Shown here: one piece after another, positions 7,465-17,266 of the stretch
Numbering within the stretch: position 1 is the stretch's first letter
Layout of the letters: each line of letters opens with the position of its first letter
Assembly (NCBI GenBank): GCA_963729365.1
Contig: CAVSNQ010000006.1
Span: forward strand, 248,001 to 312,000
DNA from: JASHPR01 sp963729365
GTDB lineage: Bacteria > Actinomycetota > Actinomycetes > Streptosporangiales > Streptosporangiaceae
Direction of reading: 5' to 3'
Length of the DNA: 64,000 nucleotides
Made by a program: the position numbers and the translations under genes
The notes under the pieces: generated by a model
The model's input: only the letters and a program-made list of their open reading frames with translations
What the model was told of the DNA's origin: nothing
Database searches by the model: none

Positions 7465-10008
7465 TCAACCCAGCCGGACCTCCGCCGAGAGCTGCAGGTC
7501 CCGCGATGACCGCCCGACGTGCAGCGTGAACCGTCCCGGCGGCCAGGCCCAGCCGCCGGTGCCGGAGTCCCACCGGGCGAAGGCCCTTGCGGGGACCTGG
7601 AGCACCACCTCGGCTGCCCCGCCCGGCTGGGCGCTGACCGATGCGAACGCGGCCAGCTCCCGCGGCGGCCGGGCGGCCCCGTCCCCTTCCCCGGGCGGTG
7701 CTGCCAGGTAGGCCTGGACCACCTCGCGCCCGGCCCGCGAGCCGGTGTTGCGCACCGTGACCACCAGGGCCAGGTCGTCACCCGGGGCCAGCTCGGCCTT
7801 CGCCACCCGCAGTGACTCATAGGCCCAGGTCGTGTAGCCGAGGCCATGGCCGAACGGGAACTGCGGCCTGGCCAGGCTCGCGTCGTAACCGCGGTAGCCC
7901 ATGAGCAGGCCCTCGTCATAGGCGAGGAGCCCGTCCTGCGGCACGGCGTGCAGGACCGGGCAGTCGGCCTCGGCGGCCGGCAGGGTGACGGGAAGCCGCC
8001 CGCCGGGCTCGGCCCGGCCCAGCAGGACGTCGGCGAGCGCCTCACCCATGGCCTGGCCGGGCAGCCAGGCGTACAACACGGCCGCGACCTGATCGGCCCA
8101 CGGCGCCAGCATGGGCATGCCGGCGTTCAGCACGACCACGGTCCGGCCGTTGACCGCGGCCACCCGCCGGACCAGTTCATCCTGCCGCCCGGGCAGCGCG
8201 AGCGTGCTCCGGTCGAAGCCCTCGCTCTCGGTCATCGGCGGCGACCCGACCACCACGACCGCCGCGTCGGCCCGGCGGGCCGCCTGCTCCGCCTCGGCCA
8301 GCAGCTCGTCGTCGTCGGCCGCGGGCACGATGCCCAGCCGGACCGCCAGCGGGCCTTCTCCGTCGGCCGCGGGCCGGAACTCGAGCCGGATCTCCGCCGC
8401 CCGCCCGGCCTGGAGCCCGGCCGTCGCCCGGACCTCGCCGGGGCGGGCCATGGCCTCCACCGGATCGTCGGGAACGATGGTCGCCTGGTCGGCGACGACG
8501 GTGCCGTCCACGGACAGGGTGAGGTGCCCGACCCCGGCCGCGCCGAGCACGTGCGGCCCGGTGTGGTCCGGCCGGAACAAGGTGATCAGCACGATGCTTC
8601 CCGCCTGGCCCCAGCCAATCCCCGGAGGAACCTGATCCCACCAGGCCAGCGCGGTGGAGTCCCGGTGCTCGGCGGCCAGCAGGCCGCCGTCGCGGTCGCG
8701 GAACTCCAGGCGCAGGCCCGGCTGGCCGGTGCCCGGGTCGCGCAGCGAGCCCGGGTCAGGTTCCGGGACGACGACCCAGGTCTGGCAGCCCGGTGTCACG
8801 GTCACCGCGGCCTGCCCGGTCAGGGCCTCGCCCAGCGCGGCGGCCGGGGTGGACGCCGCCACCGGGATGACGACCGCGCTGCCGCCGCCGTGGATGGCCG
8901 GCCGGATCGCGTTCGGCCCGATCACGGCGATCCGGCGGACGGCACCGGGATCGAGCGGCAGGGCGCTGCCCTCGTTGCGCAGCAGGACCAGGGATGACGC
9001 CACGGCCCGGCGCAGCAGCGCGGGATCGACCAGGGCCGGGCCGCCGGGCGGGCCCGGCGGGTCCTCCTGGTCCGGCGGGCCGCCTCTCAGCGCGCCGACC
9101 CGGTCGGCCAGCCGGAGCAGCCGGATCACCTTGTCGTCGAGGACCTCGGGCGTGACCGCGCCGTCGGCCACGGCCTGGGCCAGCTGCCCGCCCCATGGCC
9201 CGTCCGGGCCCGGCATGGCCAGGTCGAGCGTGGCCAGCGCGGTGGCCGCGGTGCTGCGGGCCGCGTGCCAGTCGGACGTGACCACGCCGTCGAAGCCCCA
9301 CTCGCCCTTGAGCACGTCCCGCAGCAGGTACGCGTGCTCGGTCATCGGGATCCCGTTGACCTTGTTATAGGCGGCCATCACCAGCGCCAGCCCGGCCTCG
9401 CGCACGCAGGCCTCGAACGGCGGTAGGTACAGCTCGCGGAGCACGCGCTCGGCGATCCGGGCGTCGTAGGTCCAGCGCTGCGTCTCGGAGTCGTTGCCCA
9501 CGAAGTGCTTGGCGGTCGCGGCGACGCCGGCGCTCTGCACTCCGCGGACGAACGCGACCGCGAGCCTCGCGGTCAGCACCGGGTCCTCGGAGAAGCACTC
9601 GAATCCGCGGCCGCCGAGCGGCGTGCGCATCAGGTTGATGGTGGGGGCCAGCAGCACGTCGACGCCCTTGCTCCGCGCTTCGGCGCCCAGGGCGGCGGCG
9701 AGCTCGCCGACGAGCTCGGGGTCCCAGGTGGCGCCGAGCGCCGACGGGCAGGGCAGGCTGGACGACGGGTGGCGCTCGTCGAGCACCACGCCCCGGACCC
9801 CGGCCGGACCGTCCGATGTGATCATCGGCCTGAGCCCGAGCGCTTCGGCGCCCTGGGTGCGCCAGCTGTCGGCGCCGGTCAGCAACAGCACCTTCTCGTG
9901 CACGGTGAGCTCAGCCAGCAGCTGAGCCGCGCGGGTGACGGCGGGCGGGGCTCCCGCCCGGCCGGAAACCCGGCCGGGCGGGAGCCGCCCCTCGTATTGA
10001 GTTGTCAT
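7465..10008 (-). CDS. Glycoside hydrolase family 3 beta-glycosidase with PA14-like insert
   Basis: Protein of 847 residues without signal peptide, thus probably cytoplasmic. GH3 N-terminal barrel: ITSDGPAGVRG at about 63-73, the KHF motif at 167-169 and catalytic nucleophile Asp246 in VVTSDWHAA. The second GH3 domain holds a PA14-like beta insert (about residues 400-540), and a fibronectin-III-like domain ends the protein. This architecture is known for beta-glucosidases, beta-xylosidases and related exo-enzymes. The ATG is 9 bases after the stop of the solute-binding protein gene, so it is the last gene of the uptake operon and likely hydrolyses the imported oligosaccharide. Confidence 0.93.
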   Translation of the reverse strand: MTTQYEGRLPPGRVSGRAGAPPAVTRAAQLLAELTVHEKVLLLTGADSWRTQGAEALGLRPMITSDGPAGVRGVVLDERHPSSSLPCPSALGATWDPELVGELAAALGAEARSKGVDVLLAPTINLMRTPLGGRGFECFSEDPVLTARLAVAFVRGVQSAGVAATAKHFVGNDSETQRWTYDARIAERVLRELYLPPFEACVREAGLALVMAAYNKVNGIPMTEHAYLLRDVLKGEWGFDGVVTSDWHAARSTAATALATLDLAMPGPDGPWGGQLAQAVADGAVTPEVLDDKVIRLLRLADRVGALRGGPPDQEDPPGPPGGPALVDPALLRRAVASSLVLLRNEGSALPLDPGAVRRIAVIGPNAIRPAIHGGGSAVVIPVAASTPAAALGEALTGQAAVTVTPGCQTWVVVPEPDPGSLRDPGTGQPGLRLEFRDRDGGLLAAEHRDSTALAWWDQVPPGIGWGQAGSIVLITLFRPDHTGPHVLGAAGVGHLTLSVDGTVVADQATIVPDDPVEAMARPGEVRATAGLQAGRAAEIRLEFRPAADGEGPLAVRLGIVPAADDDELLAEAEQAARRADAAVVVVGSPPMTESEGFDRSTLALPGRQDELVRRVAAVNGRTVVVLNAGMPMLAPWADQVAAVLYAWLPGQAMGEALADVLLGRAEPGGRLPVTLPAAEADCPVLHAVPQDGLLAYDEGLLMGYRGYDASLARPQFPFGHGLGYTTWAYESLRVAKAELAPGDDLALVVTVRNTGSRAGREVVQAYLAAPPGEGDGAARPPRELAAFASVSAQPGGAAEVVLQVPARAFARWDSGTGGWAWPPGRFTLHVGRSSRDLQLSAEVRLG

Positions 10009-10017
10009 CGTGGGCGT

Positions 10018-11703
10018 TCAGGAGACCGGCTTGAGGTGCAGGACGGTCTCTTCGAGGTACGGCGAGTTCACCGACGGGTTCATGAACGGGTCGCCCGCCG
10101 ACGGCCAGCCGGTGTAGTCCCTGGTCGAGTACTCCCACCAGGCCGCGCCGTACAGCAGCGGGGCCACCGGGACCTCGGTGGTCATGATGTTCTCCAGCTG
10201 GGTGATCGCCGCCTGCTGCACGGACGCGCTGTTGCTGCCCGCGTACTGGGCCAGCGCGGCCTGCGTCGCCGGGTTGTTCCACCGGCCCAGGTCGTTCGCG
10301 GCCGGCTTGCCCACCGGGGCGGTCAGGCTCGAGTCCAGCATGCCGTCGTAGATGTAGTAAGGCCCCGGTCCCTGGTTGCTCCAGTGGATCGCGGCGTCGA
10401 AGGTGCCGTTGGTCACGTCGGCCTGCCAGACGGCCGGGTTGCCGATGCCGTCCACGGTCACGTTGAAGCCGAGCCCGTTCAGCTGCTTCGCGATGGCCTG
10501 GGCGTCGAGGTAGTAGTCGCTGTAGGGGATCGGGTCGGCGATCGAGAAGCTGATCGTCTGGCCGTTCTTGGTCCACTTGCCGGCGGTCTTGGTCCAGCCG
10601 TCGGCCGTGAGGATGGAGCTGACCTTGGCCGGGTCACCGCCCGTGGGCAGGTTGTTGGCCAGCGACGGCGCAAGGAAGCTGGCCGATCCGGGGAGCAGCA
10701 GCCCGCTGGTGGACGTGGCCGGCAGCTCGTAGCCGGTCTCTCCCTGGGCGGACAGCTGCTGGCGGTCGATCCCGTAGCTGATCGCCTGCCGGACCGCGGG
10801 GTCGTTCAGCGGCGCCTTGGTCACGTTGAAGATGAGCGAGACCACGTTGTTGGCCGTGAAGTAGGGAGCCGCTGTGGAGTAGGTGTGGTTGTCCGGGCTT
10901 TTGGCCAGGTAGACGCCCTGGACGTTGGCGATGTCGTTGCCGGCCAGGTCGATCTGGCCGGACGCCAGCGGGTTGACGATGTTGAAGTTCTGGCTGTACG
11001 AGGGGTAGGAGATCTCGGGAACGTGGACGGCGCTCTTGTTCCAGTAGTCCGGGTTCTCCTTGAGAATGAAGCCCTGCGGGGTGAACTTGTCGAGCATGTA
11101 GGGGCCGGTGCCGACCGGGTTCGGGTCGGCGAACGTGGCCGGGTTCACCGTTGACCAGATGTGCTGCGGCACGATGTAGGTCTGTCCGATGAGGAACAGG
11201 TTGGTGTACTCCGGTGCGGCGAAGTTCAGCACCGCCGTGGTCGCGCTTGGTGCGGAGGCGCTGGTCGGCACCGGGGTTCCGTCGGTGTCGAGGCCCGGAT
11301 GCGTCCTGATCATGTTGAAGGTGAACGCGACGTCGCTGGCGCTGAACGGCTTGCCGTCGTTCCACTTCACCCCGGACCTGGTCGTGAGGGTCAGGGTCTT
11401 GCCGCCGTTCGACCAGCTGTACCCGGTGGCGAGGACCTTGTACGGCGCCTCGCCCGGGTTCAGGATGTTCCAGATGAACAGCGGCTCGTTGTACAGGGAG
11501 TCCGCGGTCTCGACGTGACCGGTGGAGGTGGCCGAGTAGGGGTTGAACGTGTCCGTCATCGGCGATAGCGGGGTGTCGTCGACGACCAGCGGCTTGCCCG
11601 TGGCCGACGAGGTGCTGGGCGTGGAGCCCGAGCTGCTGCAGGCCGCCATGGCGAGACTTACGATGGCGCCCGCGGCCAGGCTCTTTATCACTGCATGTTT
11701 CAT
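10018..11703 (-). CDS. ABC transporter solute-binding lipoprotein, family 5
   Basis: Protein of 561 residues with lipoprotein signal peptide (LAAGAIVSLAMAACSSSGS, Cys22 after the lipobox) and the family-5 extracellular binding fold (DppA/OppA type): DTFNPYSATSTGHVETADSLYNEPLF near the N-terminus and GVKWNDGKPFSASDVAFTFN. Family-5 proteins bind peptides, nickel or, in many actinobacteria and Thermotoga, beta-linked oligosaccharides. The neighbouring GH3 enzyme and LacI regulator favour an oligosaccharide ligand here (inference). The 157 bases upstream separate it from the ATPase gene. Confidence 0.93.
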   Translation of the reverse strand: MKHAVIKSLAAGAIVSLAMAACSSSGSTPSTSSATGKPLVVDDTPLSPMTDTFNPYSATSTGHVETADSLYNEPLFIWNILNPGEAPYKVLATGYSWSNGGKTLTLTTRSGVKWNDGKPFSASDVAFTFNMIRTHPGLDTDGTPVPTSASAPSATTAVLNFAAPEYTNLFLIGQTYIVPQHIWSTVNPATFADPNPVGTGPYMLDKFTPQGFILKENPDYWNKSAVHVPEISYPSYSQNFNIVNPLASGQIDLAGNDIANVQGVYLAKSPDNHTYSTAAPYFTANNVVSLIFNVTKAPLNDPAVRQAISYGIDRQQLSAQGETGYELPATSTSGLLLPGSASFLAPSLANNLPTGGDPAKVSSILTADGWTKTAGKWTKNGQTISFSIADPIPYSDYYLDAQAIAKQLNGLGFNVTVDGIGNPAVWQADVTNGTFDAAIHWSNQGPGPYYIYDGMLDSSLTAPVGKPAANDLGRWNNPATQAALAQYAGSNSASVQQAAITQLENIMTTEVPVAPLLYGAAWWEYSTRDYTGWPSAGDPFMNPSVNSPYLEETVLHLKPVS

Positions 11704-11860
11704 TGCCTAAACTCCGTTGTGCCCGGCCGGCATGTCGCCGGCCTGTTGTGAACGACCGTGTCGGGGTCTGTTGTCAGTCGGGCGGCGCCGGCCGGCCGGG
11801 CGCTGTGCCAGGGCCTGCCCGCGTCAGGTGCGCTCGCGTCTGAATGCGCTTGGGTGTCCG

Positions 11861-12958
11861 CTACGGGGGTGTCAACGCGTCTCCTCTCCCTGGGTCGGCT
11901 GCGGGACTGCTCCGGATAATCGGGCTGGCCTGCGCGGGGTCCAGGCCGCTGGCGTGCAGCCAGCAGGCGCTCTGGTGACCGGCGGCCACCTCGAGGGCGG
12001 GCGGCGGCTGGCTGGTGCAGATGGCCATCGCGTGCGGGCAGCGGGGATGGAACCGGCAGCCCGGCGGCGGCGTCACCAGGCTCGGCGGGGTACCGCGGCG
12101 GCCGAGGGCGGCGGGCGGCGTCCCGCGGTCCGGGTCGGGCGCCGCGCTGAGCAGCAGCTGGGTATAGGGGTGCGCGGGCTGGTCGGTGACCGCCTGGGCC
12201 GGCCCGGACTCGACCACCTGCCCGGCGTACATCACCGCGATCGTGTCGGCCAGGTACCTGGCCGAGGCGATGTCGTGGGTGATGTAGAGGATGGCCAGCC
12301 GCTCCCGCTCGCGCAGGTCGCCGAGGAGGTTGAGGATCCCGAGCCGGATCGAGACGTCCAGCATCGAGACCGGCTCGTCGGCCAGCAGCACCCGCGGCCG
12401 CACCGCGAGCGCCCGGGCTATCGCGACGCGCTGCCGCTGCCCTCCGGACAGCTCGTGCGGGTACTTGCCGACGAACTGGTCAGCCGGCGTGAGCGCGACC
12501 CGCTCGAGCAGGCCGGTGATGGCCTCGTCGATGCTGCCGCCCGGCGGCACGCCGTGTACCCGGAGCGGCCTGGCCAGGTGGTACCGCACGTCGTGCACGG
12601 GATTCAGCGAGGAGAACGGGTCCTGCAGCACCAGCTGCACGAGGCGGGTGTACGCCCGGCCGCCCCGGCTGGCGGCCGTTACCGGGCTGCCGCCGGCCAG
12701 CAGCGTGCCCGAGGTCGGCGTGATCAGCCTGGCCAGCAGCCTGGCCAGGGTCGACTTGCCCGAGCCGCTCTCGCCGACCACGGCGGTGACCCGTGCCTCG
12801 GCCAGGGCCAGCGACACGTCATCGACGGCGTGCACCACGTCGCCGTTCGTGCCCTTCCGCCCGCCCGGCCGGCGTAGCCTGCCCCGCACCTGGCCATGCA
12901 CGGGAAAGTGCTTGGTCAGGCCGCGCGCTTCCAGCAGCGGAGCTCCGGTCTGGGTCAT
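11861..12958 (-). CDS. ABC transporter ATP-binding protein (OppF/DppF type)
   Basis: Protein of 365 residues. Walker A GESGSGKST, signature LSGGQRQRVAIARAL, Walker B VLLADEPVSMLDVS, and the C-terminal oligopeptide/dipeptide extension with the Cys pattern CRFHPRCPHAMAIC, which in this family carries an iron-sulfur site. ATG 12958 overlaps the stop of the preceding ATPase (ATGA). Together with that gene it energises the two permeases and solute-binding protein of this operon. Confidence 0.93.
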   Translation of the reverse strand: MTQTGAPLLEARGLTKHFPVHGQVRGRLRRPGGRKGTNGDVVHAVDDVSLALAEARVTAVVGESGSGKSTLARLLARLITPTSGTLLAGGSPVTAASRGGRAYTRLVQLVLQDPFSSLNPVHDVRYHLARPLRVHGVPPGGSIDEAITGLLERVALTPADQFVGKYPHELSGGQRQRVAIARALAVRPRVLLADEPVSMLDVSIRLGILNLLGDLRERERLAILYITHDIASARYLADTIAVMYAGQVVESGPAQAVTDQPAHPYTQLLLSAAPDPDRGTPPAALGRRGTPPSLVTPPPGCRFHPRCPHAMAICTSQPPPALEVAAGHQSACWLHASGLDPAQASPIIRSSPAADPGRGDALTPP

Positions 12959-14013
12959 GGCTGGCTCCCGGCCAGGCCCGGCGCGGGCACGGAGAGCTCG
13001 GGCGGCGCGGCCGCCAGCCCGTCCTGCAGCCAGCACGCGGCGGCCCGTCCCCCCTCGCCGCCGCCCTCGTCCAGCGGCATGAGCGGGGGCGCCTGCGCCC
13101 GGCACCGGTCCATCGCGTAGCTGCAGCGCGGGTGGAAGACGCATCCGGCGGGAAGCCGCCGCAGGTCGGGCGGTGAGCCAGGGATGCCGGTCAGGTGCTG
13201 CCTCGGCCCGTGCAAGGACGGGAAGGAACTGAGCAGCCCGAGGCTGTAGGGGTGACGCGGGGCGCGGAACAGCGCGGCGGCCTCCGCCCGCTCGACCAGC
13301 CGGCCCGCGTACATCACCGCGATCGAGTCCGCGATCTCGACCAGCAGCGAGAGGTCGTGGGTGATGAACAGTACCGCGAAGCCCAGCCGCTCGCGCAGCT
13401 CCATCAGCTCCTCGAGGATCTCCCGCTGGGTGACCACGTCCAGCGCCGTCGTCGGCTCGTCCATGATCACGATCTGCGGCTCGAGGGCCAGCGCCATCGC
13501 GATCATGACCCGCTGCCGCATGCCGCCGGACAGCTCATGCTGATAGCTGCCGAGCCGGTCGGCGGCGATGCCGACCATCGCGAGCAGCTCGGCCGCCCGG
13601 GCCCGGCGCTCGGCCTTGCTCATGTCCGGCCTGTGTGCTTGCAGCACGTCGGTGAGCTGGGACCCGATGGACAGCACCGGATTGAGCGCGTTCATGGCGC
13701 TCTGCATCACGACCGAGATCTGGGACCAGCGCAGCACGCGCAGCCCGGCCTCGTCGGCGGCCAGCAGGTCCACCGTGCGGCCGGCCTTCTGGTGGTAGCC
13801 CACGCTGCCCGCGGTGATCATCCCGGGGGCCCGGAGCAGCCGGGTGATCGCGTAGGCCAGGGTGGACTTGCCGCTGCCGCTCTCCCCGGCCAGGCCGAGC
13901 ACCTCTCCGCGGTGCAGCACCAGGTCGGCGTCGATCACGGCGTGCACGGCGCCCGGGCCCGCGCCGTAGTCCACGCACAGCCCGCTGACATCGAGCAGCG
14001 GCTCGCCGTTCAT
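12955..14013 (-). CDS. ABC transporter ATP-binding protein (OppD/DppD type)
   Basis: Protein of 352 residues. Walker A GESGSGKSTLAYAI, signature LSGGMRQRVMIAMAL, Walker B IVIMDEPTTALDV and C-terminal CVFHPRCSYAMDRC as in OppD-type ATPases. The ATG overlaps the stop of the permease gene (14010-14013) and its own stop overlaps the next ATPase start, so three genes are translationally chained. Confidence 0.93.
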   Translation of the reverse strand: MNGEPLLDVSGLCVDYGAGPGAVHAVIDADLVLHRGEVLGLAGESGSGKSTLAYAITRLLRAPGMITAGSVGYHQKAGRTVDLLAADEAGLRVLRWSQISVVMQSAMNALNPVLSIGSQLTDVLQAHRPDMSKAERRARAAELLAMVGIAADRLGSYQHELSGGMRQRVMIAMALALEPQIVIMDEPTTALDVVTQREILEELMELRERLGFAVLFITHDLSLLVEIADSIAVMYAGRLVERAEAAALFRAPRHPYSLGLLSSFPSLHGPRQHLTGIPGSPPDLRRLPAGCVFHPRCSYAMDRCRAQAPPLMPLDEGGGEGGRAAACWLQDGLAAAPPELSVPAPGLAGSQP

Positions 14014-15074
14014 CGCGCCCTCCCGCCGGGCGCATTCCCGGAGCGAACCACGGGCGTCACGCCGAGAACGAAGCGCCTGGGCGGGCGCACCGCCCCGGCC
14101 GTCTCACTCGCCGGGGCTCGCCGGGCGCGGCGCCTGGTCAGCCCCGCGGCCCGCAGCCGCGGGTTGATGAACTCGTCGACCCCGAAGTTGAGCAGCGCCA
14201 GCGAGGTGCCCAGCAGGGCCACGGCGAGCCCCGGCGGGATGAACAGCCACCAGTAGCCGCTCTGCTCGGCCCCGGCGACCTGCGCGTAGAACAGCATCCC
14301 GCCCCAGCTCAGGTGGTTGGGATTGACCAGGCCAAGGAAGGCCAGGGCGGTATAGGTGCCGACGCCGTAGAGCACGGTGAACAGGAACGAGGAGGCAACG
14401 ATCGGGATCAGGTTGGGCAGGATCTCGAAGCCGATGATCCGCCAGCGGCGCTCGCCGATGATCCGCGCCGACTCCACGTAGTCCCGGCGACGCAGCGACA
14501 GCGTCTGCGCCCTGAGCACCCGTGCGCCCCAGGCCCAGCCGGTGACGGCGATGATCAGCCCGATCAGCAGGTCGTCGCTGCCCTGGGAGGACGGCAGGAA
14601 GCCGAAGATCACGATGAGCAGCGGCAGGGCCGGCATGACCAGGAAGAAGTTCGCGAGCATCGACAGCAGGTCGTCGGACAGGCCGCCGACATAGCCGGCG
14701 GTCACGCCGACCAGAACCGAAAGCACTACGGCGACCAGGCCGGCCACGAACGCCACCAGCACCGTGCTCCGCCCCCCGGCCAGCAGCTGGGAGAGTACGT
14801 CCTGCTGCTGCTGGGTGGTGCCGAGCAGGTGGGCCAGGGACGGCGGCTGCGGGAAGCTGACCGTGGTGGAGAACGTCCGGGCCGGGTTGTAGGGCGCGAT
14901 CCACGGCCCGATCACGGCCAGGATCAGGAACACGATCAGCATGCCGAGCCCGATGAGCACCTTGGGCGACCGGGGCAGCCGCATCCGCCACCGGCCGGCC
15001 GGCGCGTTCGGGTACAGCTCCACCAGGTCGGCGGCCTGCGCGTCGTCCAGGTCCGTGCCGCTGCCGATGGCCAT
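14010..15074 (-). CDS. ABC transporter permease (OppC/DppC type)
   Basis: Inner-membrane permease of 354 residues. An N-terminal cytoplasmic stretch is followed by a first membrane helix (VLIGLGMLIVFLILAVIG), a large extracellular loop and the BPD_transp_1 core of five helices with the EAA-loop region around LSLRRRDYVESARIIGERRW. The Arg-rich C-terminal tail (GLTRRRARRAP) is probably unstructured. It follows OppB-type permease with a three-base gap. Confidence 0.92.
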   Translation of the reverse strand: MAIGSGTDLDDAQAADLVELYPNAPAGRWRMRLPRSPKVLIGLGMLIVFLILAVIGPWIAPYNPARTFSTTVSFPQPPSLAHLLGTTQQQQDVLSQLLAGGRSTVLVAFVAGLVAVVLSVLVGVTAGYVGGLSDDLLSMLANFFLVMPALPLLIVIFGFLPSSQGSDDLLIGLIIAVTGWAWGARVLRAQTLSLRRRDYVESARIIGERRWRIIGFEILPNLIPIVASSFLFTVLYGVGTYTALAFLGLVNPNHLSWGGMLFYAQVAGAEQSGYWWLFIPPGLAVALLGTSLALLNFGVDEFINPRLRAAGLTRRRARRAPASETAGAVRPPRRFVLGVTPVVRSGNAPGGRAR

Positions 15075-15077
15075 CGC

Positions 15078-16058
15078 TCAGGCCTCCTGCCGGGTGCGCG
15101 GGTCGAGGAACACGTACACGAAATCCGCGGCCAGGTTCGCCACCAGCACCGCCAGGGTGATGACCAGGAAGATTCCCTGCAGCAGCGCGTAGTCGGCCTC
15201 CTGCACGGCGTTGAGCAGGATGAAGCCGAGGCCCGGGTAGCTGAACACGATCTCGGTGAGCAGCGCGCCCGACACCACGAAGCCGATGGCCAGCGAGAAG
15301 CCAGAGATGCTCGGCAGGATCGCGTTACGGGCGGCATACCAGACCACCCGGGACTTCGGCAGGCCCTTGGCCTGCGCGATGAGCACGTAATCCTCGTCCA
15401 TCGTGGTGATCATGACGTTGCGCATGCCGACGATCCAGCCCGCGGCCGAGGCGACCACGATCGTCAGCGCGGGCAGGATCGCGTGGTCGAGCACGTCGCT
15501 GATGTAGGTCCAGTCGAAGGCGGGGAAGTCGAGCGTGTTGCGGGCACTGCCGGCCGGGAACCAGCCCAGCCTGATGGCGAACAGGTCGATGGCCAGGAAC
15601 GCCAGGAAGAAGTACGGCGCCGCCTGGAAGAAGGTCGTGGCCGGCAGCAGGGTGTCCAGCCAGCTCCCGCGCTTCCAGGCGACCAGGATTCCGAGCAGCG
15701 TGCCGAGCAGGAAGCTCAGCACGGTCGCGATGCCGACCAGGCCGAGCGTCCACGGCAGCGCGGCCCGGATCACCGTGGTCACCGGGACCATCCCGTTGCT
15801 GGTCGAGATGCCCAGGTTGCCGTGCGCCAGGTTGCTCCAGTAATGGAGGTACTGGCCCAACAGGCCCTCCCTGGTGTGCGAGCCGAACTGGGCTTCGAGC
15901 GCGGCCAGCGTCTGCTTGGTGATCACCTCTCCCTGCATCTTGGCCAGCACCGCGCTGACCGGGTTGCCCGGCATCACCCGGGGGATGAAGAAGTCGACGG
16001 TGACGGCCGCGATCGCGGTGAGGATGTAGAACCCGATCCTGCGGCTTATCACGCGCAC
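15078..16058 (-). CDS. ABC transporter permease (OppB/DppB type)
   Basis: Inner-membrane permease of 326 residues, first transporter gene of the operon. The opening helix reads RRIGFYILTAIAAVTVDFFIPRVMPGNP, the classic DppB N-terminus, and the EAA loop appears as MDEDYVLIAQAKGLPKSRVVWYAARNA. GTG at 16058 or GTG at 16052 could serve as start. Only 13 bases separate it from the stop of the lacI-type regulator, so the regulator is likely co-transcribed. Confidence 0.92.
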   Translation of the reverse strand: MRVISRRIGFYILTAIAAVTVDFFIPRVMPGNPVSAVLAKMQGEVITKQTLAALEAQFGSHTREGLLGQYLHYWSNLAHGNLGISTSNGMVPVTTVIRAALPWTLGLVGIATVLSFLLGTLLGILVAWKRGSWLDTLLPATTFFQAAPYFFLAFLAIDLFAIRLGWFPAGSARNTLDFPAFDWTYISDVLDHAILPALTIVVASAAGWIVGMRNVMITTMDEDYVLIAQAKGLPKSRVVWYAARNAILPSISGFSLAIGFVVSGALLTEIVFSYPGLGFILLNAVQEADYALLQGIFLVITLAVLVANLAADFVYVFLDPRTRQEA

Positions 16059-16071
16059 TCGCCGGCTCCGT

Positions 16072-17175
16072 TCAGGCCAGTCGCCACGCGGGCGACGTCG
16101 ACGGCGCGGGGCATCCGCAGCTCGCGCGGACGATCAGCCTGGTGGGGAGGATCACGTCGCGCTCGGCCGGCGCCCCGTTGCTGATCATCGAGTGCAGCAC
16201 GTCGAACGCGGTGGCGCCGATCTCCTGGATCGGCTGGCGCACGGTGGTGAGCTGCGGCCGCAGGTGCCGTGCCATCGGGATGTCGTCAAAGCCGGTCACC
16301 GCGACGTCCCCGGGCACGTCGATGCCGTGCTGGGCCAGCGCGTACATGACGCCGAGCGCGGTCTGGTCGTTGGCGCAGGCGATCGCGCGCGGCAGCACCG
16401 CCCCCTCGGCGAACAGCCGCTCGATCACCCGCGCGCCGCCCGCCGCGTAATAGTTGCCCTGCCACTGCGGGCCGGTCAGCATCGTCGCGCCGAACACGGC
16501 GGCCTCGGCCTCGAGCGTCTCCCGGCGGGCCAGGCTGTCCGGGCTGTCGGCCAGCCCGGCGAGATAGGCGAGGCTGCGGTACCCGTGGTCGGCCAGCAGG
16601 TGCCTGGCCAGGTCCCGCATGCCGGAGATGTTGTCGCTGTGCACGTTGGTCGTGGTCTGCGTGGCCACGTTGGCCAGCGTCACGATCGGCACCCGCCGGG
16701 ACAGATAGTCCAGCTGGTCCGGCTCGAGCACCCGGTCGTGCAGGATCAGCCCGTCGCTCTTCCTGGCCAGGGCGAGCAGCCGGCCGCTGACGTCGTGGTC
16801 GTCGACGTCGACCGAGCTGAGCAGGAGGTTGAAGCCCTGGCGCTGGGCCGCGAGCTCGATGCCGCGGTTGATCACGTCGGTGAACTGCAGGCTCTCGTCC
16901 TCCTCGGCGAACCCGCCGTCGCTCGTCGCGACCCAGCGGACCCGCCGGATCACGACCCCGACGACCTCCTTGAGCCGGCCGCTCAGCGCCCGCGCCGCCC
17001 CGTCCGGAACGAACCCGAGCTCCGCGACCGCCTGCAGTACCCGCTCCCTGGTCTCCTCGCGAGGGTTGCGGCGGCCGTTGAGAACCCGCGAGACCGATGC
17101 GATCGAGACGCCGGCCACCCGCGCCACGTCATAGATCGTGGGCGGCGTGTGGGCCATCTCGCGTATGTCCGCCAC
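16072..17175 (-). CDS. LacI-family transcriptional regulator
   Basis: Protein of about 367 residues: N-terminal helix-turn-helix and hinge (TIYDVARVAGVSIASVSRVLNGRRNPREE) and a periplasmic-binding-protein-like ligand domain ending in LIVRASCGCP. GTG 17175 has GAAGG seven bases upstream and is preferred to ATG 17157; a longer frame to 17325 would run through both operator palindromes and is rejected. It leads the uptake/GH3 operon and two identical palindromes stand in front of it, so it most likely represses its own operon until an intracellular sugar binds. Confidence 0.93.
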   Translation of the reverse strand: MADIREMAHTPPTIYDVARVAGVSIASVSRVLNGRRNPREETRERVLQAVAELGFVPDGAARALSGRLKEVVGVVIRRVRWVATSDGGFAEEDESLQFTDVINRGIELAAQRQGFNLLLSSVDVDDHDVSGRLLALARKSDGLILHDRVLEPDQLDYLSRRVPIVTLANVATQTTTNVHSDNISGMRDLARHLLADHGYRSLAYLAGLADSPDSLARRETLEAEAAVFGATMLTGPQWQGNYYAAGGARVIERLFAEGAVLPRAIACANDQTALGVMYALAQHGIDVPGDVAVTGFDDIPMARHLRPQLTTVRQPIQEIGATAFDVLHSMISNGAPAERDVILPTRLIVRASCGCPAPSTSPAWRLA

Positions 17176-17201
17176 CGCGTTCCCTTCCGTCTCATCGCTT
17201 C

Positions 17202-17215
17202 GGTAAGCGCTTACC
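17202..17215. promoter_or_regulatory. LacI-type operator, copy 1
   Basis: Perfect 14-base palindrome GGTAAGCGCTTACC, with the central CG pair flanked by half-sites typical of LacI/GalR operators. It lies 27 bases upstream of the regulator GTG. Confidence 0.85.
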
Positions 17216-17266
17216 CAAGGGTCCGGCAGCCGGTCCCTGGCTGCTGTTTCGCTGGTGTGCCCGGCA